Position numbers and translations under genes: made by a program | Source: Lachnospiraceae bacterium MD335 | Lineage (GTDB): Bacteria; Bacillota; Clostridia; Lachnospirales; Lachnospiraceae | DNA length: 64,000 nucleotides | NCBI GenBank assembly: GCA_000403335.2 | Contig: KE159628.1 | Span: forward strand, 380,655 to 444,654 | Direction: 5' to 3' | Notes under the pieces: generated by a model | What the model was told of the DNA's origin: nothing | The model's input: the letters and a program-made list of their open reading frames with translations, nothing else | The model's database searches: none | Shown here: piece after piece, positions 36,432 to 42,962 of the stretch | Numbering within the stretch: position 1 is the stretch's first letter | Layout of the letters: every line of letters starts with the position of its first letter

Positions 36432-37196
36432 CTAAAAGAATATTTTAAAAAATTTATATATGTAACCACACAGGACAATGATAAGGAATACCACTATGAA
36501 ACAGCATATCACCTGCAGGTCTGTATGTATCTGCTGCAGGTCTTCTCCGTAGACGGAACTTTCCGTCACTGTTTCGGTTTCCTCCTGTGCTGTGTCTGAT
36601 TCCGGTTCTGACTCGTTGTTCATTTCGGAAAGCATTTCCATTAAGGTCTTTATTCCCCTGTTCAGGATTTCTGTTTCTGCTCCTGCTGTGCTTTCCGGTT
36701 CTGATCCCAGTTCGGACTCTGATTTTGGTTCGGATGACGTTTCCGGTTCTGATCCTGTTTCTCTTTCTCCCTCTGTCTGCGCCACTTCTGAACTTCCTCG
36801 TCTATCGTTGTCGGTTCCGCTGTCTCCGTCTCCTCTTCCTGACTGATCTGCACTTTCGGCTGTCTCACTTCCGGAGCTTTCTTCACTCTCGTCCTCCTCT
36901 GCACTGCCTCTTTCTCCATTTCCAGCGTCTGAAGGCTCACTGTTTTTATAAACGGTATCTGCATCAGCAGCGCTTTCAGGAAATACAGTATCCTTGTCAG
37001 CACGCGTTTCAGGAAGTTCATCATCACTGTTATCAGGCAGAAAAACAGCAGCAGCATTATCAGGCTCATCAGGTTTACCGTCATTTTCTTTTTCCTCCGC
37101 TCTTTCTTCCCTGTCGTTTTCTTCCGCGGCCGCATCCGGTTCTTCGCCGGAGGCAGCCGCAAGGACAAGTGAATCGAATAATTCCGTCATACGCAT
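36432..37196 (-). CDS. Acidic low-complexity protein with C-terminal membrane anchor
   Basis: A 254-residue protein. Residues 15-215 are extremely rich in Glu, Asp, Ser, Pro and Gly, and are predicted disordered. The C-terminus is one membrane helix (VICCFIVVFLIIVLCGYIY) with a short basic end. It may be a tail-anchored surface or assembly protein. Translation is probably coupled to the preceding gene, whose stop is three bases upstream; no good ribosome site precedes its own ATG. A second long frame (36662-37084) overlaps it completely in another register, and it is not certain which frame is real, or whether both are. The last 75 codons are free of overlap and alone encode the anchor. Confidence 0.55.
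   Translation of the reverse strand: MRMTELFDSLVLAAASGEEPDAAAEENDREERAEEKENDGKPDEPDNAAAVFLPDNSDDELPETRADKDTVFPESAADADTVYKNSEPSDAGNGERGSAEEDESEESSGSETAESADQSGRGDGDSGTDNDRRGSSEVAQTEGERETGSEPETSSEPKSESELGSEPESTAGAETEILNRGIKTLMEMLSEMNNESEPESDTAQEETETVTESSVYGEDLQQIHTDLQVICCFIVVFLIIVLCGYIYKFFKIFF
36662..37084 (-). CDS. Overprinted membrane-anchored basic protein (nested frame)
   Basis: A 140-residue frame wholly inside the acidic gene, same strand, shifted by one base. It has its own excellent ribosome site (GGAGG at 37098-37094, nine bases before the ATG), an N-terminal hydrophobic run (LMSLIMLLLFFCLITVMM) and then a charged, Gln-rich, coiled-coil-like tail. Codon use in this frame is regular (many CTG, CAG, GTG, AAA). 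Membrane anchor plus charged tail reads like a real protein rather than a shadow. Products of unknown function; either this frame, the outer one, or both are used. Confidence 0.45.
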   Translation of the reverse strand: MTVNLMSLIMLLLFFCLITVMMNFLKRVLTRILYFLKALLMQIPFIKTVSLQTLEMEKEAVQRRTRVKKAPEVRQPKVQISQEEETETAEPTTIDEEVQKWRRQREKEKQDQNRKRHPNQNQSPNWDQNRKAQQEQKQKS

Positions 37197-37199
37197 AAG

Positions 37200-37742
37200 T
37201 TATACTGCTTTCTTGTCGGACTTCGCCCCGTTCTTTTCCGGGGCAGTTCCATTCTTTTCCGGTTCTGCCTTTTCCGGACCGGTTTCATTCTTTTCCGGTT
37301 CTGCCGGCTCATTCAACATATTAAGTACGCGCTGTACGCTTAAAGAATCCGGAGCGTCACAGGAAACCATCCCGGGGAGTTCAAGCCCTTCAACTCGGTA
37401 TGGAACAAACCTCACGTTTGATTTGTATGCAATATCGGTAAGTTTCAGGGAGGGCTTTCCGTCTGATCCGACTGCCATTTCAAATGTTCCCTCATAGATT
37501 GCCGGAGCTAGACGAACCTTGTCACGCATTGCATAATCCACCCAGCTTTTACCGCGCTGCATGCCGACGGGTTTTGTGATGTCATACTCCGACTGGACGG
37601 CGTACATTTTATTGAGAAATACGTAGTGTATAGTACAGCCGCGTATCTTGGAACCGTCCTCCCCGATTGTATCAATGGCGTTTGCAAAAAACACCAGTAT
37701 GTCACATTTCTGTGAAAAATCCATTAATCCCGTAGAATCCAT
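37200..37742 (-). CDS. Putative ssDNA-binding protein (pV-like position)
   Basis: A 180-residue soluble protein. The first 130 residues alternate in a strand-like pattern (FSQKCDILVFFANAIDTI, KIRGCTIHYVFLNKM), which could be an OB-type fold. The last 45 are a repeated EKNxTxPEK-like, charged Pro-rich tail, as on many ssDNA-binding proteins. Filamentous phages carry an ssDNA-binding protein just before the coat genes, where this gene lies. The identification is by position and shape only. ATG at 37742 has AAAGGAGG with eight-base spacing; the frame continues to 37793. Confidence 0.5.
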   Translation of the reverse strand: MDSTGLMDFSQKCDILVFFANAIDTIGEDGSKIRGCTIHYVFLNKMYAVQSEYDITKPVGMQRGKSWVDYAMRDKVRLAPAIYEGTFEMAVGSDGKPSLKLTDIAYKSNVRFVPYRVEGLELPGMVSCDAPDSLSVQRVLNMLNEPAEPEKNETGPEKAEPEKNGTAPEKNGAKSDKKAV

Positions 37743-37756
37743 TTTTGTTTCCTCCT

Positions 37757-38131
37757 TTAAAACGGTATTATATTGTCTTCGTGCTGTTCCCACGCCTGCC
37801 TTATGGATTCAAGCCATGCCGTTTCATCCGTGCGGCTCAACCCGGTTGCAACACACATCTCATGAAATGTTGCGGGCGTGTGCCCCTCGTACGCCTTAAG
37901 ATATTCCAGGACGGTAAGGGATATATGATCAAGATGGATACGGTCCACGTACTCACGGTATTTGTTCCGGTACAGGTTTATTACGTCATCCGTTCCCTCC
38001 GGACGGTAACATGCGGTTCTGTCAAGTTCTGCACGGAACTCTTCTTCCGTCATATGCATGCGGTCCTGCATCCACTCCTCATATGTTTTTATCATGACGA
38101 GAGTGCCGTCTGACAGCGTATATTCTTTCAT
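37757..38131 (-). CDS. Hypothetical prophage protein
   Basis: A 124-residue soluble, acidic protein with many Glu/Asp and aromatic residues (EEWMQDRMHMTEEEFRAEL). No membrane segment, signal or known motif is seen. Its ATG overlaps the stop of the two-helix protein before it by ATGA, so the two are made together in the early part of the structural operon. I cannot assign a role. Confidence 0.65.
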   Translation of the reverse strand: MKEYTLSDGTLVMIKTYEEWMQDRMHMTEEEFRAELDRTACYRPEGTDDVINLYRNKYREYVDRIHLDHISLTVLEYLKAYEGHTPATFHEMCVATGLSRTDETAWLESIRQAWEQHEDNIIPF

Positions 38132-38391
38132 CCGTTTTCGGACCCGCTGCTGTCATCAGGTTTTTTCCCGCGCAGTTTACGGCTTATCACTCCAAAAAGC
38201 ATTCCAGTAATAGCTATTACAGCCAAAACGCCTATATCTGCTATAAACAGCTGCATTTTCGGCGGAATGACACTGATGTCCCTGCCATGCATAAAATAAT
38301 ATACAAACCAGTACATGTTATATACCCCCAGTCCAATCAGTCCTAAACTGAAGCTTCCTCCGAGTATTTTCTTAAATCCTTTTATTTCCAT
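38128..38391 (-). CDS. Two-helix membrane protein, first gene of the structural operon
   Basis: An 87-residue protein with two membrane helices (about 12-33 and 47-68) and a short basic then acidic C-terminal tail (RKLRGKKPDDSSGSENG). It follows a 1-kb non-coding region that probably contains the operon promoter. Role unknown; small minor-coat or assembly proteins of filamentous phages have similar size. Confidence 0.6.
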   Translation of the reverse strand: MEIKGFKKILGGSFSLGLIGLGVYNMYWFVYYFMHGRDISVIPPKMQLFIADIGVLAVIAITGMLFGVISRKLRGKKPDDSSGSENG

Positions 38392-39002
38392 AATTTACCT
38401 CTTTCTCTTTATTATTTTTCCGCCTTCCGCCCTGCCGGGGACGGCGGCAGCGCCGGCCAGCCTGCGGCGGCCGGAAGGGCGTTTCCGTCAGCAGTGCTTT
38501 TGGCGGCGCCTCCACGCTGTGACCCGGCAAGCCGCACTAAATTCAGGCTTCGCGCAAGGGCGGCGCTCGCCTTCATTAAGTGCTTTGTTGCCGGCAGGAA
38601 GACGGCGCCGCAAAGCACTGCCGCCGCAGGCTGATGCCGGGCTTTTTACCCTTTCCTGTTCCGCGGGCTTTGGTTTGGGGGAGCCCCCCAGGCCCGCACT
38701 AACCTCGAGGCTGCGCACTTTGTGCACGGCTTGCCTCACTCTGTTCGGGGGGGCGCCGTACAGCCGTGCTTGCTCTCGCTAAGTGCTTCCGGCATAGCCC
38801 CCTAATAGTAGGAAATTATCATTCTGCACGGTCAAAACCGTTAAACAGAAAATGTTTTCTCCGCGCCGCCGACTTTTTCCAAAACAGCATTCTGCGGAAT
38901 AAGTTTTCACACCCCAAACCCCTATCTTAGGGGCAGCTCTTTTGATTTCTCTGTTCGGGGGCGCTGTGCCCCCCAAAACCCCCAACCATGCATACAGTCC
39001 GC

Positions 39003-39060
39003 CTTTAATGGTAAATTCTTCCCGGTTAAAGGACGAACCGGAAACAATTTACCATTAAAG
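39003..39060. repeat. Nested hairpin with loop AAAGGACG
   Basis: CTTTAATGGTAAATT (39003-39017) pairs perfectly with AATTTACCATTAAAG (39046-39060). Inside, CCGGTT (39022-39027) pairs with AACCGG (39036-39041) around loop AAAGGACG. Confidence 0.8.
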
Positions 39061-39165
39061 ACTAATGTACTGGCAAAATCCGGTTAAGGGCATTAGATTG
39101 TCTTATATTTTCATTTCCAAATGACTAAACGGTACGCCCTGTCAAGGGACTTTCGCGGCATAAAG

Positions 39166-39187
39166 TACGGCTAAAGGACAAGCCGTA
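39166..39187. repeat. Hairpin with loop AAAGGACA
   Basis: TACGGCT (39166-39172) pairs with AGCCGTA (39181-39187) around an eight-base loop AAAGGACA, nearly the same loop as in the hairpin at 39022-39041 although the stems differ. Confidence 0.75.
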
Positions 39188-39218
39188 ATTTATTCCACGG
39201 TTCCCCTGACAGGTCTAG

Positions 39219-39312
39219 TGTACAGCGGCGCAACGGCTTTGCCGATAACGGGGAACCGATTAAAAAACAAATCGGAGCCCCGTTACCGTCAAGTCCATTG
39301 TACCGCCGTACA
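39219..39312. repeat. Long-range stem enclosing a GC-rich hairpin
   Basis: TAACGGGG (39246-39253) pairs with CCCCGTTA (39278-39285), continued by CCGAT/ATCGG around an A-rich loop. Outside it, GTGTACAGCGG near 39219 pairs with CCGCCGTACAC near 39302-39312 with one mismatch. Confidence 0.65.
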
Positions 39313-39408
39313 CAGGGTATCGAAGCCGTGAGCATACAAGTTCGCAGGGCTCCGCCCTACAACCCGGCCTCCTCCAAAGAACCAATTAGGCGCTGCCGGA
39401 AAGTTATT

Positions 39409-39696
39409 TTACTGGCGGACGGCTTCTGCAGTTTCCAGTTCTTCAAACAGGGCATCTACCCTTCGGGATATTAATGATACGCTGCCGATTTTCTGCATCA
39501 GGCTGTCAAGCCTCTTCTTACGCTCCGCTATCTGTTCATCGTAACGCTGGAGCATGAGTTTACGTTCCAGTTCTCCGTTCTTGTACTCTGTAAGTATTCC
39601 TATCAGCTTTTTGGAAAAGTCGGCGCCGGGCTGGCTGTCGACAAACTCTACCAGGCTGCTGGGTATGCGTACGGATTTCTGTATCATTTTTTCCAA
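39409..39696 (-). CDS. Ribbon-helix-helix-like protein with coiled coil
   Basis: A 95-residue protein. MIQKSVRIPSSLVEFVDSQ is a typical ribbon-helix-helix start (a basic strand, then SSLVEFVD), and ADFSKKLIGILTEYKNGEL gives the second helix. A coiled-coil-like charged helix follows (about 45-90). RHH proteins with such tails often bind origin or operator DNA. It lies at the edge of the structured region. Start is TTG at 39696 with AGGGAG ten bases upstream; an ATG three codons later lacks a good site. Confidence 0.65.
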   Translation of the reverse strand: MEKMIQKSVRIPSSLVEFVDSQPGADFSKKLIGILTEYKNGELERKLMLQRYDEQIAERKKRLDSLMQKIGSVSLISRRVDALFEELETAEAVRQ

Positions 39697-39716
39697 TCAA
39701 ATCAATCTCCCTTCTG

Positions 39717-40001
39717 TTATGCAAATGGCAGTTCCTCAGGATCATCCGTGTCATCATCTGGGAAATTTTCCAGTTCTTGACAGTATTGTGCAAACTTTCC
39801 GGCGCATTCATAGAAATTCTTTGATGTAAAAAGCAAATGTCCATTGCAAAAAGGAGAAGATGCTTTTTCAAAACCTACTAATGCATACTCAATAAACGAA
39901 TGGGTTTCAAGTTCTTTCCCTCTTTCAAAAACAAAACATGCCTGCATGATAACATAACCGATGGACCTGATTCTGCCATCTTTACATTTAAAACATTTCA
40001 T
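39717..40001 (-). CDS. Hypothetical prophage protein with N-terminal CxxC
   Basis: A 94-residue acidic protein starting MKCFKCKDGRIRSIGYV, with two close cysteines and further ones downstream (ACFVFE, PFCNGH, YECAG, QYCQE), which may form a small zinc-binding unit. The tail DDDTDDPEELPFA is strongly acidic. It is the first leftward gene from the repressor control region, so it could be under direct repressor control. AAGAGG precedes the ATG at 40001. No known family. Confidence 0.6.
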   Translation of the reverse strand: MKCFKCKDGRIRSIGYVIMQACFVFERGKELETHSFIEYALVGFEKASSPFCNGHLLFTSKNFYECAGKFAQYCQELENFPDDDTDDPEELPFA

Positions 40002-40069
40002 CAATCAACCTCTTTCCAGCAATCGCGATTCGCTTATTTCATTCTCATTACATATGTGTTACAATAAAG

Positions 40070-40132
40070 TATTAGATTAATCTAATAAGACATTGGTTGT
40101 CTTACAAAAGTATTATATTCGACTATAGTCGA
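40070..40132. promoter_or_regulatory. Three tandem palindromes in the repressor control region
   Basis: TATTAGATTAATCTAATA (40070-40087), TAAGACA-TTGGT-TGTCTTA (40086-40104) and TCGACTATAGTCGA (40119-40132) lie between the divergent repressor and early genes. The half site TATAGTCGA of the third is repeated in the first codons of the repressor (about 40187-40195), and TTTAGTCGA occurs at about 40155-40163. They are probable operators and would allow a lysis/lysogeny-type switch. Confidence 0.65.
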
Positions 40133-40181
40133 GATGTCAATACAAACTAACGATTTTAGTCGATATTTTAGAGGAGATATT

Positions 40182-40538
40182 ATGTCTATAGTCGAGAGAA
40201 TAAAAGAAAAATGCAAAGAACAAAAAACATCAATGAATGCATTAGAAAAATTATTAGGATTTGGTAATGGATCCATCAGGCTATGGGATAAAAAAATTCC
40301 CGGTTCAGATAAAGTAATTCTAATTGCAAAACAATTGAATGTTAGTATAGACTGGTTATTAACTGGAAAAGAAGATTCAGATCTTACACTAGAAGAAAAA
40401 AGATTAGTAGAATTATACCGAAATACAAATGACGTTGGTCAACCTTTGACCATGAAACATGCCGAAGATATCCAACAAGTACTTCCAAGAGTTAACCAAA
40501 CACAGGAGCAAGAATCATTAAATTCACAGATTGGATAA
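40182..40538 (+). CDS. Phage-type HTH repressor
   Basis: A 118-residue protein with an N-terminal HTH_3/Cro-C1-type domain (IKEKCKEQKTSMNALEKLLG, then a recognition helix region ending in VILIAKQLNVSIDWLLTG). The VSIDWLLTG segment is typical of C1-like repressors of Firmicutes. The C-terminal part is short and lacks a peptidase domain, so self-cleavage is not expected. It is divergent from the structural operon, with palindromes upstream and in its first codons, suggesting autoregulation. GAGGAG five bases before the ATG at 40182 fixes the start over 40134. Confidence 0.88.
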   Translation: MSIVERIKEKCKEQKTSMNALEKLLGFGNGSIRLWDKKIPGSDKVILIAKQLNVSIDWLLTGKEDSDLTLEEKRLVELYRNTNDVGQPLTMKHAEDIQQVLPRVNQTQEQESLNSQIG

Positions 40539-40584
40539 ATAAGAAAAATAAATGATGAAATACTTTAAGAAAGGGATTAAATCC

Positions 40585-41127
40585 ATGACCTACAAACAAA
40601 ATAAATCAACCATACATCCTGCATTAAAATTAATCATACTTTTAGCAGTATACGCATTAGGGTATATTTGTGGAAGCATTAACCAAAAGCAAACAGAAAC
40701 TGTAATAAGTGAAAACATTAATCAAAAACTGTCAGAAGCAGAGGCTAAAAGCAATAACTCATACAATGAAATTAACGAAACTAACTCATCTGACAACGAA
40801 ATAATAACTTCTAAATATACAATAACATATGACATATCATATTCCGAACTTAATAAAAACGAAAAAGAACTATATGACAAAATAATATCTACTGCTATGA
40901 ACAAAGATAACACATTCATTACAGATAAAGAATTGAGCTTTAACCTTAATAGCGAAATATCAGAAAATGAGTCAATAAGAGTTCAATCGGTATTCTATAA
41001 TAATTACCCTGATGTGACTATTTATACAACCAGATATTCTGACGCATGGATGTATCATGTAACACACTTGTTAAACGGAGTGCCACTTTATAGAACTTAT
41101 TATTTTAATGTAAAATATAAGAAATAA
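40585..41127 (+). CDS. Membrane-anchored extracellular protein of unknown function
   Basis: A 180-residue protein with an N-terminal membrane anchor (LKLIILLAVYALGYICG, near 17-33) followed by an Asn/Ser/Glu-rich extracellular part. The C-terminal half has YTITYDISYSELNKNEKEL and ends in a strand-rich part. It is expressed in the same direction as the repressor, 46 bases after it, so probably in lysogens. A role in immunity to superinfection is a guess from expression context. Base composition is more AT-rich than the structural genes. ATG at 40585 has AAGGGA upstream. Confidence 0.65.
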   Translation: MTYKQNKSTIHPALKLIILLAVYALGYICGSINQKQTETVISENINQKLSEAEAKSNNSYNEINETNSSDNEIITSKYTITYDISYSELNKNEKELYDKIISTAMNKDNTFITDKELSFNLNSEISENESIRVQSVFYNNYPDVTIYTTRYSDAWMYHVTHLLNGVPLYRTYYFNVKYKK

Positions 41128-41166
41128 GAAATAGCGGAGCCTGCATATGAGGTTCCGCTATTTCTT
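41126..41166 (+). terminator. Terminator of the repressor transcript
   Basis: AAGAAATAGCGGAGCC pairs with GGTTCCGCTATTTCTT through 16 bp (one G-T) around loop TGCATATGA, overlapping the stop of the preceding gene. Confidence 0.88.
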
Positions 41167-41321
41167 ATCTTCATAGAGATTGTTGATTGATTAGATTAAT
41201 ATTATCACAACTCGCAACTAAATGCAAACATATTTTTGTACTTTTATTGACATTATATAACAAAAACTGTAAACTAATATCGTTGCCACTCCTAGACCCG
41301 CAACGGGAGGGAGGTGACTAT

Positions 41322-41429
41322 ATGGATTCGTTCTTGTCTTTCTTACTCTCTATCACGGCAAAAGTAATCGCCTATTATGTATGCAAATGGTTCGATAGAG
41401 TTTTAAGCGGCAATGAGCCTAGGAAATAA
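41322..41429 (+). CDS. 35-residue hydrophobic peptide, type I toxin-like
   Basis: A 35-residue peptide: MDSFLSFLLSITAKVIAYYV followed by CKWFDRVLSGNEPRK. One membrane helix and a charged tail with CKW-D and a GNxP ending are features of small membrane peptides, including Fst/Ldr-like type I toxins, common in Firmicutes elements. GGGAGGGAGGTG precedes the ATG, and a terminator follows within 25 bases, so it has its own transcription unit. No antisense RNA gene could be identified by eye. It lies within 210 bases of the right attachment site. Confidence 0.55.
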   Translation: MDSFLSFLLSITAKVIAYYVCKWFDRVLSGNEPRK

Positions 41430-41450
41430 GCCAACCTAAAATGGAATAGA

Positions 41451-41483
41451 AAACCCCAAGAGTTACCGTCTCTTGGGGTTTTC
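41451..41483 (+). terminator. Terminator after the small hydrophobic peptide
   Basis: AAACCCCAAGAG (41451-41462) pairs with CTCTTGGGGTTT (41470-41481) around TTACCGT and is followed by T. Confidence 0.88.
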
Positions 41484-41570
41484 ACTTAGCTGACTATATG
41501 GCAGCTCCTGTCTTTCGCCTACGGCTATTATAGCATATGCATTTTAACATTGCAAGATACCTGTATTACA

Positions 41571-41617
41571 AAATTTCTTCAGCTTTCCAAAAACATCCAA
41601 AATTTGTCTTACAAATT
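41571..41617. repeat. Copies of the TTGTATTACAAA-like palindrome near the right attachment site
   Basis: CTGTATTACAAAATTT (from 41571) and AATTTGT-CTT-ACAAATT (41601-41617) resemble the palindromes near the left end and would be symmetric arm sites for the integrase. Confidence 0.5.
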
Positions 41618-41635
41618 CATTTTTTAGGCGCCAAA

Positions 41636-41683
41636 ACTCTTAATCAGGGTGTCCAGGGTTCGAGCCCCTGGCGGTGCATGAAA
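41636..41683 (+). repeat. Attachment site, right end (48-bp copy of tRNA-Lys 3' part)
   Basis: Identical over 48 bases to 29227-29274. It contains only the 3' portion of the tRNA and is not a functional tRNA gene. Confidence 0.93.
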
Positions 41684-41807
41684 AGTTCTAGGCTTGTAAA
41701 TATACGGGTTTAGGGCTTTTTTGTTTGCGCATTTCTCCCCAACGGGTAAAAAAATCAGGTTACACAGCAAAACAGGCGCGCGCGGACAGAGCCGAGCGCG
41801 CCATTTG

Positions 41808-41946
41808 TTATTTGTATACGTGCATGACCTCATCAAGATGCGAGATACACTCATTACTTGCTATGGCCTCATACGCAAAATGGAGATAACGCTTTGTTGT
41901 TTCTATTTCCTCATGCCCCATGAGGTCCATGACATCCGGATCTGTA
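41808..41946 (-). pseudogene. Tyrosine integrase C-terminal remnant
   Basis: The minus strand reads DPDVMDLMGHEEIETTKRYL, then HFAYEAIASNE and CISHLDEVMHVYK before a stop at 41810-41808. The GHEEIETTKRYLH part is the conserved C-terminal box of tyrosine recombinases with the nucleophile Tyr. A stop codon three codons before the first Asp cuts the frame, and nothing upstream continues it. It does not match the prophage integrase in sequence. An integrase tail adjoining the attachment site suggests an older element once used the same tRNA-Lys site. Confidence 0.8.
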
Positions 41947-41998
41947 AATTACCGTTAAAGACGGTTTTTACAGCTAAATTGTTTTTAACTCGATTTTT

Positions 41999-42853
41999 TT
42001 ATTGAATTGTTTCCCCATTCTCGCTGTCGGTCAGATTTCCGATGAAACGGTAATGGATTTCGATAGACTGAACTTTCTCACCATTTACCCAGCATTTATC
42101 GCCCACTAAAATCTTTGTGATAAGTTCATTGATGATACAAGAATTTAATTCCTTCAGGTCACTGTACTGCCGGATCAGGCTTGTCCACTTCCCCGCATTC
42201 TGCTCTGTAGCATCATGCTCTGCCGACTGCTCCTGCAATGCGGAAAGCTGTTTTTTAAGTTCTTCCTGCTCCCTCTGGTACTTTGGCAGAAGATTGTCTA
42301 TGCTTGTGCCTGCAAGCCTGCCGACTGCGTAATCCTCATACAGCCTGCTTATGACTTATCTCCTCAAGTCTTTTCCCTATGGTTCGCTTCTTCCCCTCAG
42401 CCAAGCCGTAATCGACGGTACTGTTTAACCGTTGCTGTTCCATAACCCTGCCAAGAACTGCCTGCCCGTCCGCCAATGCCATTGCCGCCCATTCCCTTAT
42501 GTCTTTGAGGACAATATCGTACAAGTCCTGCTTTTTGATACGGTGCGGCATGCATCCGTCCGGTCCGTTTGCCTTGTAGTTTTGGCATGAGCCGAAATAG
42601 GTCTTTTTCGGGTTGCTCTCGCTCGTCTTTTCAGGGAAGAATGAAATGCGCCTGCCACAGTCCGGGCAGTATGCAATGCCGGAAAAGATAATCGGTTCTC
42701 TTTTTGCCTTGCACATACGTCTGCGCTTCCCGTTGACCTCCTGCACACGCTCCCACAGTTCCAAGTCCACGATCGGCTCGAAGATGTCCTTTACCACCAC
42801 CCACTCGTCTTTAGGCCTCACATAGTTCTTGCTGACTTTGAACAGCTTTGACT
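41999..42853 (-). pseudogene. Large serine recombinase C-terminal remnant (DUF4368-type), frameshifted
   Basis: The frame from about 42853 reads FKVSKNYVRPKDEWVVVKD, then a recombinase zinc-ribbon region (YCPDCGRRISFFPEKTSES ... FGSCQNYK) and helical parts down to 42336. It then shifts frame, and the end (41999-42238) reads WTSLIRQYSDLKELNSCIIN and VNGEKVQSIEIHYRFIG, typical of the DUF4368 tail of TnpX/Tn4451-type serine recombinases. The catalytic resolvase domain is missing. It is a decayed transposon or ICE integrase. Confidence 0.85.
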
Positions 42854-42962
42854 ATTTCTGCGCCACAAGACTGCCGACGCAGACCTCGTGCTTTTCGCAA
42901 AAACGAATCGTATGGTAATTTCAGTCACTCTATAACAGGAGGCATTACCCGCCCCCTGTTAT

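Larger units (their letters stand above)
38392..39408. other. 1-kb structured non-coding region, probable replication origin region
   Basis: No convincing gene is found in 1017 bases. The left half (38400-38800) is unusually GC-rich compared with the rest of the window. CTCTGTTCGGGGG with GCGC after it occurs twice (about 38740 and 38951). The right half (39000-39310) is packed with inverted repeats, listed separately. This arrangement is what one expects of the intergenic region of a filamentous phage, carrying plus- and minus-strand origins and the packaging signal. Which part does what cannot be read from sequence alone. Confidence 0.55.
29227..41683. mobile_element. Inovirus-like filamentous prophage integrated in tRNA-Lys
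   Basis: A 12.4-kb element bounded by a perfect 48-bp direct repeat (29227-29274 and 41636-41683) that covers the anticodon-loop-to-3'-end part of tRNA-Lys. Inside, nearly all genes run leftward in an order like that of filamentous phages: control genes, ssDNA-binding candidate, small membrane/coat proteins, a large pIII-like adhesin, a minor membrane protein, a Zot/pI-type ATPase, then a replication initiator and tyrosine integrase next to the tRNA. There are no tail, capsid, terminase or relaxase genes. The Zot ATPase with a coat-sized membrane protein and large membrane-anchored secreted protein is the key evidence. Calling it a phage rather than another ssDNA element is inference, since virion production cannot be seen. 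Confidence 0.82.

Noticed and set aside
36587-37198. 203-codon open frame on the plus strand
   Set aside because: It is antisense to the acidic low-complexity gene; long stretches of GAA/TCA/GAT codons leave opposite frames open. It has no ribosome site, and the peptide is a Phe/Leu/Arg-rich mirror of the repeats.
38315-38782. 155-codon frame in the GC-rich prophage region
   Set aside because: Biased Pro/Arg/Ala composition from GC-rich DNA, no ribosome site, and opposite frames equally open. Treated as non-coding.
38779-38985. 68-codon minus-strand frame in the same region
   Set aside because: It has an ATG but no ribosome site at proper distance, and overlaps the repeated GC-rich motifs. 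I could not support it as a gene.
41636-41683. Second tRNA-Lys gene
   Set aside because: Only the 3' part from the anticodon loop is present; it is the attachment-site copy.
29227-41683. Conjugative or mobilisable element interpretation
   Set aside because: No relaxase, coupling protein or type IV secretion gene is present, and the P-loop protein fits Zot better than TraG/FtsK in length and motif order.
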